Shown here piece by piece: positions 52,932-62,053 of a stretch of DNA of 64,000 nt. Origin of the DNA: Chryseobacterium elymi (lineage in GTDB: Bacteria > Bacteroidota > Bacteroidia > Flavobacteriales > Weeksellaceae); NCBI RefSeq assembly GCF_003385495.1, contig NZ_QNUH01000006.1, positions 1 through 64,000 of the forward strand, in the 5' to 3' direction. A model generated the notes under the pieces. It was given only the letters and a program-made list of their open reading frames with translations, searched no databases and was not told where the DNA came from. Position 1 is the first letter of the stretch, and each line of letters starts with the position of its first letter. Both the position numbers and the translations under genes were made by a program.

Positions 52932-52951
52932 ACTGCCCAGCTCTGGTCAGT
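52932..52951. promoter_or_regulatory. Short dyad upstream of the TetR gene
   Basis: ACTGCCCAG-CT-CTGGTCAGT, a dyad with one mismatch in each arm, lies 134 bp before the TetR start. It may be a protein site or a small hairpin; no T run follows. The surrounding 285-bp gap (52800-53084) holds no gene. Confidence 0.3.
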
Positions 52952-53084
52952 TCATATAAAAACAAGTAAAATTATTTGTCTGTATGCTGCCTGAATGACT
53001 TGCTTTTCCCAACATATTTTGTATAATAATGAAAGTTTGTATTTTAAAAATTCCGTTCCTTTGCAATAAAGCCAGTATACCTCA

Positions 53085-53675
53085 ATGAAAAAATCAGAAG
53101 CAACCCGATTGAATATTCTTCAGAAAGCCTTTGAGCTAATCTATGTGAAAGGATACCAAACCACCAGCGTTGATGAAATCATTGCGACTACTCAGGTTAC
53201 AAAAGGTGCCTTTTATTATCATTTCAAAACAAAAGATGACATGGGTCTGGCCATCATTAATGAACTTTTGATCAACAACTTCAGAAGCACTTTCATCAAA
53301 CCCCTGGAAACGAGTAATCACCCATTGGAATGTATTTATAACCTGATGCATGGTGTTTTAATGGAAAACGAGTTTTTAAAGGTTGAATATGGCTGTCCCG
53401 TCTCTAATTTCACCCAGGAAATGGCTCCGTGGCATATAGATTTCACAAAAGCATTAAACCTGCTTTCCAAACAGTGGGAAGACGCAATAATAGCATGTAT
53501 TGAAAACGGAAAGAAAGAAGGAACTGTAAAAAGTGGTGTTGACGCCAGAGAAATAGCTGTTTTTGTAATATCAGGCTATTGGGGAGTAAGAAATTTAGGA
53601 AAACTGGAAAATTCAAAATCAGTGTATCTTATTTATTTAAAAGGACTTAAATCTTATTTTAAATCAAAGCAATAA
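53085..53675 (+). CDS. TetR/AcrR family regulator
   Basis: The 196-aa protein has the TetR helix-turn-helix (about residues 8-50, ILQKAFELIYVKGYQTTSVDEIIATTQVTKGAFYYHFKTKDDM) and a C-terminal ligand domain with a C-x-V-S motif (YGCPVSNFTQEM), as in NemR/AcuR-type members that sense electrophiles. A perfect inverted repeat lies 12 bp after its stop, at the promoter of the next gene, so it likely represses the downstream membrane gene pair. Confidence 0.92.
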   Translation: MKKSEATRLNILQKAFELIYVKGYQTTSVDEIIATTQVTKGAFYYHFKTKDDMGLAIINELLINNFRSTFIKPLETSNHPLECIYNLMHGVLMENEFLKVEYGCPVSNFTQEMAPWHIDFTKALNLLSKQWEDAIIACIENGKKEGTVKSGVDAREIAVFVISGYWGVRNLGKLENSKSVYLIYLKGLKSYFKSKQ

Positions 53676-53686
53676 TTTTTTGTTAA

Positions 53687-53722
53687 AAAACATACCAATT
53701 AGTATGTTTTATTATACCTTTG
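53687..53722 (+). promoter_or_regulatory. TetR operator overlapping a -7 box
   Basis: Perfect 9-bp arms AAAACATAC (53687-53695) and GTATGTTTT (53702-53710) have a 6-bp spacer. TACCTTTG (53715-53722), a perfect -7 box, follows directly. The inverted repeat covers the -33 to -12 region, so binding would block the promoter of the downstream genes. The implied transcription start, about 53729, supports the ATG at 53744 for the first gene. Confidence 0.75.
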
Positions 53723-53743
53723 GGCTGTTATAAAAAATTCAAA

Positions 53744-54202
53744 ATGTACCAGACTCTTACATTTCTGCATTCCTTATTCCGGTGGGTGGTTTTATTAAGT
53801 CTTATTTATGCCATATGGATTTCCTTTAAGGGATATTTTAATCATAAAACATTTACAAAGAAAGAAGATCTGATCAGGCATTCGACAGCCACGATTGCTC
53901 ATATTCAATTGATTTTGGGAATCATTCTTTATACAAAAAGTCCAATTGTAAAGTATTTCTGGAAGAACTTCGGCGAGGCCAAAGCTTCTTTAGACCTTCT
54001 TTTCTTTGGGATGATTCATATCTTGCTTATGATTACGGCTATTGTTCTGATCACTGTCGGGTCCGCATTAGCTAAACGGAAAACTACAGACAGGGAAAAG
54101 TTCAAAACCATGCTCATCTGGTTTACAATTGCACTGACAGTTATTTTTATTGCCATTCCGTGGCCCTTCTCTCCTTTTGCCAACAGGCCTTATTTCAGAT
54201 AA
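53744..54202 (+). CDS. Four-helix membrane protein
   Basis: Starting at ATG 53744 (MYQTLTFLHSLFRWVVLL) the product has 152 aa and four hydrophobic segments (about 8-28, 55-75, 88-110, 125-142). A TTG at 53720 lies at the promoter and is rejected. HSLFRW and HIQLILGIILY contain histidines that could bind haem or metal, as in small cytochrome b-like proteins, but I cannot name a family. It is the first gene under the TetR-type operator and lies 2 bp before the DUF3817 gene. Confidence 0.78.
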   Translation: MYQTLTFLHSLFRWVVLLSLIYAIWISFKGYFNHKTFTKKEDLIRHSTATIAHIQLILGIILYTKSPIVKYFWKNFGEAKASLDLLFFGMIHILLMITAIVLITVGSALAKRKTTDREKFKTMLIWFTIALTVIFIAIPWPFSPFANRPYFR

Positions 54203-54204
54203 TT

Positions 54205-54507
54205 ATGATACATTTATTAAAAACAAAAATCGGACGCCTGAGGGTCCTGGCTATTTTGGAAGGAATATCTCTGCTAACCTTAGTTTTAATAGCAGTTCCT
54301 TTAAAATACTGGCTGGGAAATCCAGCTCTTGTAAAGGTGATGGGCCCTGTACACGGAACCTTATTCCTGCTCTTCTTGTTCAACACCTTAAGTGTTGGGG
54401 TTGAACAGCAGTGGAAATTTAAGGAAACTACCTGGAAAGTTATTTTGGCTTGTTTTATTCCTTTCGGAACGTTTTATATTGACAGCAAAATTCTGAGCAG
54501 GCTATGA
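54205..54507 (+). CDS. DUF3817 domain membrane protein
   Basis: Starting at ATG 54205 (MIHLLKTKIGRLRVLAILEG) the product has 100 aa with three hydrophobic segments and the DUF3817 pattern ILEGISLLTLVLIAVPLKYWLG, GPVHGTLFLLFLF. Homologues are small membrane proteins of unknown function. It is translationally close to the preceding gene (2 bp) and under the same TetR-type operator. Confidence 0.85.
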   Translation: MIHLLKTKIGRLRVLAILEGISLLTLVLIAVPLKYWLGNPALVKVMGPVHGTLFLLFLFNTLSVGVEQQWKFKETTWKVILACFIPFGTFYIDSKILSRL

Positions 54508-54693
54508 AAAGTATATTGATTTTTGTGAGATCTTTATTATGATTTTGAAAGATTTTTTTAACCATTACTACCACAAAAAAGTGTTGTTTGGTCAGGTATT
54601 TGAATGTTTAAAGAAATAAAAAGTTATTGATTCCAGCCTTTGAGAAATCAATTTTAATTTATAATTCAATACCAATCACTAAATTATAATATT

Positions 54694-55200
54694 ATGTCAA
54701 CACAAAATTTAACCCATCTAGAAGCCATTAAAAAGATCAAAGAACTGTCGGAAAATGCAAGAATATGCATGTTCTGTACCGAGCTTGAAACGGTTCCTGT
54801 CAATTCCCGTCCTATGACCCTTCAGGAAACAGATGACAGCGGAAATTTATGGTTTATAAGCAGCGGAACAAGTAATAAAAATTTTGAAATAAAAGAAGAC
54901 CGGAGAGTACAGCTTTTCTTTATGAACAATAGCGATTCCCAGTATCTTTCTGTTTATGGTGAAGCCTCTGTTTATAAGGATAAAGCCACCATTGAAGAAA
55001 AGTGGTCGCCACTGGCCAAGGCATGGTTTGACGGAAAAGATGATCCGGATGTAACGATTATCCGTGTAGAGCCCAAAGAAACCTACTATTGGGATACGAA
55101 AGCCGGGAAACTTGTCAGCCTGTTCAGCTTTGTAACTGCTGCCATAACCGGCATTAAAACCAATAATGCTGACGGTGTGGAAGGAAATGCGACTGTATAA
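54694..55200 (+). CDS. Pyridoxamine 5'-phosphate oxidase-like stress protein
   Basis: The 168-aa split-barrel flavin-binding protein resembles general stress protein 26: CMFCTELETVPVNSRPMTLQ, LWFISSGTSNKN and VQLFFMNNSDSQYLSVYGEA. It should bind FMN or a related cofactor; the reaction is not known. It has its own leader after a 186-bp gap that contains no other gene. Confidence 0.9.
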   Translation: MSTQNLTHLEAIKKIKELSENARICMFCTELETVPVNSRPMTLQETDDSGNLWFISSGTSNKNFEIKEDRRVQLFFMNNSDSQYLSVYGEASVYKDKATIEEKWSPLAKAWFDGKDDPDVTIIRVEPKETYYWDTKAGKLVSLFSFVTAAITGIKTNNADGVEGNATV

Positions 55201-55289
55201 AATAACAGTGCCCTTAGGTCATTCAGCAATTTTTCACAGTATAAAATATTTACAGTAGCTAATTTTAATTAGCATTGATTTGAAAAATT

Positions 55290-55370
55290 ACTGGTGGCTG
55301 AGACTCTCGAAGCCACGCACCTTACAACATAAAAACACTGGTGACCGAGTATCTCAGCCACCAGTGTTTT
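55290..55370. repeat. Composite REP-like palindromic element
   Basis: A unit with GTGGCT...AGCCAC arms (from 55293) is followed by a hairpin with 12-bp arms AAAACACTGGTG (55332-55343) and CACCAGTGTTTT (55359-55370). The segment 55290-55309 is also the reverse complement of 55346-55365 at 18 of 20 positions, so two larger folds are possible. The TGGCTGAG...CTCGAAGCCA core resembles a dispersed repeat I recall from Chryseobacterium. It lies between convergent genes and may terminate transcription. Confidence 0.75.
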
Positions 55371-55423
55371 ATTCTTCCATTCTTGATGCTCAGAAATTAG
55401 CATGCAGAACATTTCTGTTTGAT

Positions 55424-56569
55424 CTACTCTACTTCAAAAACAGCCTGTATTTCTACGGAAGAATTCACAGGAATAGATGAAGCTCCCAAAGTGGCTCTGG
55501 CATGTTTTCCTTTTTCTCCAAAAACTTCTACGGTAAGATCTGAAGCCACATTCATCAGGTCTGCATGTTTTGTGTAATCGTCTTTTGTATTGAAAATCCC
55601 TGTCAGCTGTACACATTGTTTTACTTTATTAAGATCGCCGCTTACAGCTTCTTTCAAAACAGCTATAACATTGAGCATGGTAGCTTTTGTAGCCTCTTTT
55701 ACCTGCTGTTCGGTAACGTCAACGCCTAATTTGCCGGGATTTAAAATCTCTCCTTCTTTCAAAGCAACCTGGTTGATGAATACAAGGTTTCCCGAGCGTA
55801 CAAACGGCTTGTAATTTCCGGCAGGCTGCGGAACCTGTGGCAGAATAATGTTTTTCTGTTTCAAAAGATCATTGATATCCTGAGATGTTACTGGAATTAC
55901 AGCTGCTGCCTGTTTTTTAGAGAATGTACCTTTCAAAGCTAAGGCTGTTTTAGCAAAATTTCTTCCCTGGAGTTCTGCTACTGCACGTTCATCCTTTGTT
56001 GGCCTTTCAACATCTTTTAGTGATGCCATGCTTGTTATTCCCAAAACGGTATTTCCCTGCGGAATAGTTTTATTAATATTATCCGTTCCTCGGATTCCAT
56101 TGGAAACCAGGACCATTCCATGAACTGCAAGACTGTTCCCAAAAGCCTGAAGTGCCAGTTCTTTTCCTGCTCCGCTTCCAGCAGACATAAAAACTGTTGC
56201 AGGTATCCCTTCCAGCACATGATTGGTCCATAACTGAACAGTTTTAGATAAAAACTCACTCATTCCTGTACTGATATTTCCAAAATAAACAGGTGATCCA
56301 AAAGCAATTCCATCATAAGAAGGCAGCTCATCCACCGAAGCTACAGGAATGTTCTTCAGTTTAGGATTGCAAGATGCTTTAACCTGCTTGATGACTGCCA
56401 CTGCATTTTTACTGTTTTCAATACCGGATGCTATTTCTTTGGCCAGTTCATAGGTTCCGCCGTTGTCCGAGTGAATAAGGACTAATATTTTAGCTTTACT
56501 GCCTTGTGCCATGACTGTGGTGATTTTTAATAATAGGATTAATACAAAAACCGTACTTAGTTTTTTCAT
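55424..56569 (-). CDS. Exported flavodoxin (WrbA-like)-RidA fusion protein
   Basis: The 381-aa protein has a signal peptide (residues 1-21, TTVMAQ), a WrbA-like flavodoxin domain (about 28-215, HSDNGGTYELAKEIASGI, FGSPVYFGN, MSAGSGAGKE) and a RidA/YjgF domain (about 245-381, QVPQPAGNYKPFVRSGNLVFINQ, HARATLGASSIPVNSSVEIQAVFE). The Arg in HARATLG is the conserved RidA active-site Arg. Both domains are normally cytoplasmic, separate proteins. A redox or deaminase function in the periplasm is inferred only. It is divergent from an AraC regulator. Confidence 0.88.
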   Translation of the reverse strand: MKKLSTVFVLILLLKITTVMAQGSKAKILVLIHSDNGGTYELAKEIASGIENSKNAVAVIKQVKASCNPKLKNIPVASVDELPSYDGIAFGSPVYFGNISTGMSEFLSKTVQLWTNHVLEGIPATVFMSAGSGAGKELALQAFGNSLAVHGMVLVSNGIRGTDNINKTIPQGNTVLGITSMASLKDVERPTKDERAVAELQGRNFAKTALALKGTFSKKQAAAVIPVTSQDINDLLKQKNIILPQVPQPAGNYKPFVRSGNLVFINQVALKEGEILNPGKLGVDVTEQQVKEATKATMLNVIAVLKEAVSGDLNKVKQCVQLTGIFNTKDDYTKHADLMNVASDLTVEVFGEKGKHARATLGASSIPVNSSVEIQAVFEVE

Positions 56570-56597
56570 TTTTTTGATAGAATAAATAATTATAATA

Positions 56598-56629
56598 CAA
56601 AGTTAGTACTGTCGTTTTTATTAAATTTG
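56598..56629. promoter_or_regulatory. Divergent -7 boxes between the fusion gene and the AraC gene
   Basis: Leftward TAACTTTG (56598-56605) serves the fusion gene; rightward TAAATTTG (56622-56629) serves the AraC gene. The rightward box is only 11 bp before the AraC ATG, so its mRNA is nearly leaderless or starts at a later codon. Confidence 0.55.
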
Positions 56630-56640
56630 CCAAAAATTCT

Positions 56641-57447
56641 ATGCAGAACGACATCGTAAAATGTGGTTTAACAGAACAGACCGACAGCCGCTTTGAAGAC
56701 ACTATTGAAAAAGAAGCTTATGTATGGTGCGAAAAAAGCTGGAAACATGATGATCATGAGCATGCTCACCAGCGTTCCCAGCTTACTTTTGTGGAAGAAG
56801 GATATCAGTATTTTCATATAGATCAGAAGATTTATCTTGTGCCACAGTATCATGTGATCTGGATTCCTTCAGGGAAAGCGCACAGGATAACTTCGGAAGC
56901 ACAAACGGTCAATTTAATGGTTTTTCTGTTCAAAACTGTTTTTGATGATGATTTCTATCAAAATGTTCACGTTTTTGCCGTTCCTGCTGTTTTGAAGGAA
57001 ATGCTTTTATATGCCTCAAAATGGAATCAGCTGATCAAAGAAGATGAGGAGCAGGATTTGTTTCTTAAGGCCATTTTAAAAAGTCTTCCTAACTTTTGCA
57101 GAGAAAACAGCTATCTTGAAATTCCGGTTCCATCGGATGTCCGCCTTATTCCGGTGTGTAACTCTATCAATTCAAATTTTAAATACAATCTGAATACTGA
57201 TGAACTGGCAGAAAAAGCACAGATGTCTGTAAGGAGTTTACAGAGGAATTTTAAGAGTGAAACAGGAATTACTCTTCAAAAATACCTGCAGCTTGTCAGA
57301 ATATTAAAGAGCATAGAACTGATTGATACAGGGCAATATACTTTAAGCCAGATTGCTTACAAAGTAGGTTACCAAAGCCTTTCTGCTTTTACATCTTCTT
57401 ATCATTTAATCATGAAAGCCAAGCCCAAAGTAAAAAAATTAAGTTAA
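56641..57447 (+). CDS. AraC family regulator with cupin sensor domain
   Basis: The 268-aa protein has a cupin-like N-terminal region (HDDHEHAHQRSQLTFVEEGYQYFH, IWIPSGKAH) and a C-terminal AraC domain (about 170-262, TDELAEKAQMSVRSLQRNFKSETGITLQKYLQL). It is a paralogue of the protein at 1848-2630. Its position divergent from the flavodoxin-RidA gene suggests that it regulates it. The end overlaps the next gene (convergent) by 4 bp. Confidence 0.9.
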   Translation: MQNDIVKCGLTEQTDSRFEDTIEKEAYVWCEKSWKHDDHEHAHQRSQLTFVEEGYQYFHIDQKIYLVPQYHVIWIPSGKAHRITSEAQTVNLMVFLFKTVFDDDFYQNVHVFAVPAVLKEMLLYASKWNQLIKEDEEQDLFLKAILKSLPNFCRENSYLEIPVPSDVRLIPVCNSINSNFKYNLNTDELAEKAQMSVRSLQRNFKSETGITLQKYLQLVRILKSIELIDTGQYTLSQIAYKVGYQSLSAFTSSYHLIMKAKPKVKKLS

Positions 57448-58100
57448 GGAGTTTCATCATGGGGCATATCTACCGGTTTGGATTCCGGTGACCCCTTTTC
57501 GCGGAGCCAGATAGAGAGAATGACTATGGAGGCAACTGCCAGAAATTCGCTCTGCCAGTTTTGAAAGGATTCAAACCAGAATCTTGATTCTGAGACATAC
57601 TGCACTGCAGTAACGACGGGTTCATTTTTAATGACCTGTTCTTCATTGAATTCCTTCATACTTCCATAGAAATGCATCGCGAAGCTCAGAATAAATAACA
57701 GGGCAAAAGCTAAGGATAAAGAATGTTTATAAATACTCAGCCATATTCCGCCTTTTTTTACCGGCCACGGAGCGTCGGCATGGATTTGTGGTTCCCTGTC
57801 TACCTCTTCTCCTCCTTCTAAAGATTTGGATTCACTGGAACCTTTCTGCCTTAGGGAAACAGTCAGTACAACATATAACATCATCTGAAGAAATTCACTT
57901 TCCCAGTTTTCGAAGGTAGCCTGTATAAAATGTCCGCTCCGGACATAGGCTCCCAGACTGAGTATTGCACTTCCGTGTTCTGCAAGTTCTTTATTCAGGG
58001 TTTTCCAGCCTGTAAAAAACTGTCCTGCAAGACTGAAAAGCATTAATGCAAGTAAAACAATACTTAAACTGTTACGGTAAAAGAAGCTTTTTTTAGACAT
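57444..58100 (-). CDS. DUF6766-like membrane protein with internal duplication
   Basis: The 218-aa protein has two similar halves: residues 5-92 and 122-210 each contain two hydrophobic segments around a FENWESEFLQ/FQNWQSEFLA motif and end in LRQKGSSESK/LREKGSPESK. This points to an internal tandem duplication. I believe it corresponds to a family with a DUF number only. It is the last gene of the catalase operon, 63 bp after the SDR gene. Confidence 0.8.
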   Translation of the reverse strand: MSKKSFFYRNSLSIVLLALMLFSLAGQFFTGWKTLNKELAEHGSAILSLGAYVRSGHFIQATFENWESEFLQMMLYVVLTVSLRQKGSSESKSLEGGEEVDREPQIHADAPWPVKKGGIWLSIYKHSLSLAFALLFILSFAMHFYGSMKEFNEEQVIKNEPVVTAVQYVSESRFWFESFQNWQSEFLAVASIVILSIWLREKGSPESKPVDMPHDETP

Positions 58101-58163
58101 AATCAGCAGTTTAAAGGTTTAAGATTCAAAATTTACACCCCAAAAGCTAAAATTACTAAGATT

Positions 58164-58910
58164 TTACCCGTTGACGATCATACCACCGTTCGGGTGAAGA
58201 ACCTGTCCCGTAATCTGGGCGGCACCATTGCCGGCAAGGAATAAAAAGCTGGCTGCAACTTCTTCAGGAGTGGCATTTCTTTCAAAAGGTGGTTTATTGG
58301 GATCTTCTTTTTCCTCACCGAAGGTTTTTTGAGTAAGCGGTGTTGCTACAGGGCCCGGTGCGACTGCATTAATACGGATGCCGCTTGGTTTTGCCTGTAG
58401 TGCCAGGGAACGTGTAAAAGATACAATAGCACCTTTTGTTGCTGCATAATCCAGAAGCTCGGGATGCCCCTGATAAGCCGCCGCAGAAGTTGTATTAATG
58501 ACACTGCTTCCCTCTTTCAGGAAAGGAAAAACGACTTTCGTCAGCAGAATCATTCCTATAATATTGGAATCAAAAGTCTTCCTGATATTTTTTTCTTCAA
58601 GCTCTTTTATATTTTCTGCCGGAAACTGTACACCAGCATTGTTGATGAGAATATCAATTCCTCCAAATGCAGCAACTACTTTCTTCGTGGTATCTTCACA
58701 AAAATCGTAATCATTGATATCCCCGCTAAAAATAATGCATTTTCTACCCAGCTGTTCGATCTGTTCTTTTGTTTTTTTAGCATCATTATCGTCTGTATGA
58801 TAAATAATAGCAATATCAGCCCCTTCCTTCGCAAAAAGTAATGCTGTTGCCTTACCAATTCCACTGTCTGCACCTGTAATAAGAACGGATTTATCTTTTA
58901 ATTCACCCAT
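58164..58910 (-). CDS. SDR family oxidoreductase
   Basis: The 248-aa short-chain dehydrogenase has TGADSGIGKATAL at the N-terminus, NNAGVQFP and the catalytic YAATKGAI, and the C-terminal glycine-rich QVLHPNGG. It resembles the YhdG/YgaD-type general stress reductases. It begins 6 bp after the CinA gene end in the catalase operon. Confidence 0.93.
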   Translation of the reverse strand: MGELKDKSVLITGADSGIGKATALLFAKEGADIAIIYHTDDNDAKKTKEQIEQLGRKCIIFSGDINDYDFCEDTTKKVVAAFGGIDILINNAGVQFPAENIKELEEKNIRKTFDSNIIGMILLTKVVFPFLKEGSSVINTTSAAAYQGHPELLDYAATKGAIVSFTRSLALQAKPSGIRINAVAPGPVATPLTQKTFGEEKEDPNKPPFERNATPEEVAASFLFLAGNGAAQITGQVLHPNGGMIVNG

Positions 58911-58916
58911 CTGAAA

Positions 58917-59417
58917 TTATTTTAAAATTAGAAGTTGATTAATTTCACTTTTAAAACATCCCAGAATAAATTCTGTATAATATAACTGTGCATTAAGAGC
59001 CTGGGTTTTAGGATGAAGCTCCAGTTTTTTGGTAAGAATAATTTCACCTTTGTAAGAAAAAGCAAAGTAAGCAAAGATCTTATAAGCTGAGTTTCTGATG
59101 GGTGTACAGTATCCTGTGGTTGCAATTGACCAGTCGGATTCAAATATCTTGGCTACATTAAGAGCCATGGTTCGTGCAATATTTTCTGATACACAGTCGC
59201 ATTCTTCGGCTTCCTGCCTGTCTACATTCAGCAGTTTTACTTTCTGAGGTAATGTGTAGGCGGTCATGCCTCCTTTGTAAAACAGTGAGGCATTCGGCAT
59301 CTGCGAAAAAGCTAGCTGCAGACATCCTGATGTAACGCTTTCTGCAATAGAAATGGTTTCATCTGCAGTCATGAGCGACTGGCTTATATATTCTAAAAGA
59401 CTCTTTTGAAATTCCAT
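58917..59417 (-). CDS. CinA-like nicotinamide-nucleotide amidase domain protein
   Basis: The 166-aa protein consists only of the CinA C-terminal domain (SIAESVTSGCLQLAFSQMPNASLFYKGGMTAYTLPQKVKLL, ATTGYCTPIRNSAYK). This domain deamidates nicotinamide mononucleotide in the full CinA/PncC. The N-terminal domain of CinA is absent. It lies 42 bp after katE and 6 bp before the SDR gene in the stress operon. Confidence 0.9.
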   Translation of the reverse strand: MEFQKSLLEYISQSLMTADETISIAESVTSGCLQLAFSQMPNASLFYKGGMTAYTLPQKVKLLNVDRQEAEECDCVSENIARTMALNVAKIFESDWSIATTGYCTPIRNSAYKIFAYFAFSYKGEIILTKKLELHPKTQALNAQLYYTEFILGCFKSEINQLLILK

Positions 59418-59459
59418 AATTTTAAATATTTAGTGGTGTGAAGGGGTGTTGTATTTTGT

Positions 59460-61592
59460 CTACATATTTCTTTCCATTTCGAGATCCCAGACTCTGTGTC
59501 TGGCAACAGCTTTAATGAACTGCTCATCAGAACCGCCCTCTTTCGAAACGATCACGGCCGGATCCTCATGTTGTTTTGCAGCTATGTTACTGTTGTTATA
59601 AAGGGTTTCTGTACCTGATCCGAAATAAATGGCTTTACAATGCTTATAAGCTTCATTGATGAAACGAAGAGCAAGATGCCTGTTTTCAGGGGCCATTAGT
59701 TCTGCTGCCGATTTTTCTCCTGCACCGATATATAAAGCATCAAAGCAGACACTGGCAATACTTGAAAGGGAATGTTTTGGAGTGATTGATCCTTCATTGG
59801 TTTTAACGGGTGCCAAACTTGGTGCAATAAGTTCTACTTTTGCCCCTTTACTTTCAAGCTTAGTTTTCAAATTACTAATAGCAGCTCCATCTGCGCCATT
59901 GGCAATAATAAACCCGATCTTCCTGCTTTTGATGGTATCTTTAACGGTATCTTTCATACTTAATGCTCGAGATATTTTCGTCTTAGGCTCTCTTTCTTCG
60001 CTCTGAAGTTCTGAGATATTAGCATCAGCAGGAATGCTGTGGTTAGGCTGCTCTAATTTTTCAACTGTTACACCTAATTTTCCGGCAACTTTTTTGGCAA
60101 GATCATGATCAATAAAATTCAGCTGTCCTACCATTCTTTCTCTGATCTCCGGTATCGTCACCTTCGAGAGTTCAAAAACAAGGGCCTTCTGAAGATGGGT
60201 CTGTTCAGGAAGCGACTGGCTATTATAAAATAATTTTGCCTGTGAATAATGGTCTACAAAGCTTTGGCTTCTTCTTCTGACCTTTTCACCAGAAACTCTT
60301 TCCTGATGGGAAGTAAATCCACCTTCTGACATCATGGCCTGGAAAGGGCATCCGCCTCCGATGGAATTGGGCTCATAGCTTACTTTTCCTTTGGCAATCT
60401 GCTGTCTCATGTGTCCGTCACGCTGGTTGTTATGGACTGTATTGATAGATCTGTTGATCGGTATTTCATGAAAATTAGGTGATCCTAATCTTGACAACTG
60501 GGTATCGGTATATGAAAATAATCTTCCCTGAAGCAAAGGATCATTGCTGAAATCTATTCCTGGAACCAAATGTCCCGGATGGAATGCTACCTGCTCTGTT
60601 TCTGCAAAGAAATTTTCCGGATTTTTATTGAGGGTTAAGGTTCCAATGATTTCTACAGGAACTTCTTCCTCAGGAATCAGCTTTGTAGGATCCAGGAGGT
60701 CGAAATCAAATTGATGCTCATTTTCTTCCGGGATCAGCTGCACACCAAAATCCCATTCCGGATAAGCTCCGTCTTCAATGGCTTCCCATAAGTCTCTTTT
60801 ATGGAAATCAGGATCTGCCCCGGAGATTCTCTGAGCTTCATCCCAGGCCACAGAATGTACTCCCAGTTTGGGTTTAAAATGGAATTTAACAAAATGAGCT
60901 TTTCCTTCTTTATTGATAAATTTAAAGGAATGAACCCCAAAACCTTCCATCATTCTTAAACTTCTCGGGATGGCTCTGTCGCTCATAAGCCACATGATCA
61001 TGTGCATGCTTTCCGGCATCAGCGAAATGAAATCCCAAAATGTATCATGTGCAGAAGCAGCCTGCGGAATCTCATTATCCGGTTCTGGTTTTACCGCATG
61101 AACCAGATCGGGGAATTTTATGGCATCCTGGATGAAAAAGACTGGCATATTATTCGCTACAAGGTCATAATTTCCTTCTTCTGTATAAAATTTGATGGCA
61201 AAACCTCTTACATCTCTCGCCAGATCGGTACTTCCCTTGCTCCCGGCTACGGTTGAAAACCTTACAAAAACAGGGGTTTCCTTTCCTACTTCTGATAAAA
61301 ATTTCGCTTTGGTATAAGCGCTAAGGCTTTTGTTCAGTTTAAAAACGCCATGTGCTCCGGAGCCTCTTGCATGAACGATTCTTTCGGGAATTCTTTCATG
61401 ATCGAAATGAGTTATTTTTTCCCTCAGAATGAAGTCTTCTAGCAAGGTAGGACCTCTGTCTCCGGATTTTAATGAATCCTGATTATTGTTGATTTTCAAT
61501 CCCTGGTTGGTTGTCAGTTTTTCGTTTTCATTAGAAGTACTGTGTGCTTCCAGCTGGTCTAACTTTTTGTTGTTTTGGGTCTCATTTTTCAT
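59460..61592 (-). CDS. katE: Large-subunit catalase (HPII/KatE-like)
   Basis: The 710-aa monofunctional haem catalase has the catalytic His in [12 protein letters not shown] (H74), the haem-side Tyr in [14 protein letters not shown], and a C-terminal flavodoxin/DJ-1-like domain (about 560-700, [23 protein letters not shown]) found in large-subunit clade 2 catalases. It decomposes H2O2 to water and oxygen. It lies third in the operon started at the Crp-type promoter at 62580, 60 bp after a hypothetical gene. Confidence 0.96.
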   Translation of the reverse strand: MKNETQNNKKLDQLEAHSTSNENEKLTTNQGLKINNNQDSLKSGDRGPTLLEDFILREKITHFDHERIPERIVHARGSGAHGVFKLNKSLSAYTKAKFLSEVGKETPVFVRFSTVAGSKGSTDLARDVRGFAIKFYTEEGNYDLVANNMPVFFIQDAIKFPDLVHAVKPEPDNEIPQAASAHDTFWDFISLMPESMHMIMWLMSDRAIPRSLRMMEGFGVHSFKFINKEGKAHFVKFHFKPKLGVHSVAWDEAQRISGADPDFHKRDLWEAIEDGAYPEWDFGVQLIPEENEHQFDFDLLDPTKLIPEEEVPVEIIGTLTLNKNPENFFAETEQVAFHPGHLVPGIDFSNDPLLQGRLFSYTDTQLSRLGSPNFHEIPINRSINTVHNNQRDGHMRQQIAKGKVSYEPNSIGGGCPFQAMMSEGGFTSHQERVSGEKVRRRSQSFVDHYSQAKLFYNSQSLPEQTHLQKALVFELSKVTIPEIRERMVGQLNFIDHDLAKKVAGKLGVTVEKLEQPNHSIPADANISELQSEEREPKTKISRALSMKDTVKDTIKSRKIGFIIANGADGAAISNLKTKLESKGAKVELIAPSLAPVKTNEGSITPKHSLSSIASVCFDALYIGAGEKSAAELMAPENRHLALRFINEAYKHCKAIYFGSGTETLYNNSNIAAKQHEDPAVIVSKEGGSDEQFIKAVARHRVWDLEMERNM

Positions 61593-61652
61593 ATCAATAT
61601 ACTTTTAATGTGGTGTGAAGGTTAAAAAGTCAAACTAAAGTCTTTTATGGGA

Positions 61653-62039
61653 TCATTCTTTTTCTGTCCCGTCTTTTTCCAGAGTGCTCAGCAGTTTACT
61701 GAGGTATTCTTCTTCTTTTAATACTTTATAGTATGCTGTTTTGGCATAGAGTGTAAAGTATGAGTTCTCAATATTTATTTCTGCATTCATATTTTCCGGA
61801 GAAATGGTTCTTTTACCATGATACTCGCGGATATTCAGGATATACTCTTTAATATAAGTGTCAATTACATTTTTCAGAATATCACATTTTGCATTATTTT
61901 TTATCTTTTCTAATGATTTAATCAGAAAAGCGGTAACTCCGTAAGAATTGATAGCACTTGGGAACAGAGATTCATTCTCTATCATATTGTTTTTATCATA
62001 CAATCCGGAATGTTTTAAAGTGTCGTTTTCAAATATCAT
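61653..62039 (-). CDS. Hypothetical protein, 128 aa, in the catalase operon
   Basis: The 128-aa product is mostly helical, with no signal peptide or membrane segment and no known domain. It begins 14 bp after the preceding hypothetical gene and ends 60 bp before katE. The composition is normal and the operon position supports a real gene. Function is not evident. Confidence 0.72.
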   Translation of the reverse strand: MIFENDTLKHSGLYDKNNMIENESLFPSAINSYGVTAFLIKSLEKIKNNAKCDILKNVIDTYIKEYILNIREYHGKRTISPENMNAEINIENSYFTLYAKTAYYKVLKEEEYLSKLLSTLEKDGTEKE

Positions 62040-62053
62040 ATCCGTAGCGGTTA

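Noticed and set aside
53040..53070. TetR self-operator before its own gene
   Set aside because: Only a weak GTATAC match is present near 53075; the clear inverted repeat is downstream of the gene.
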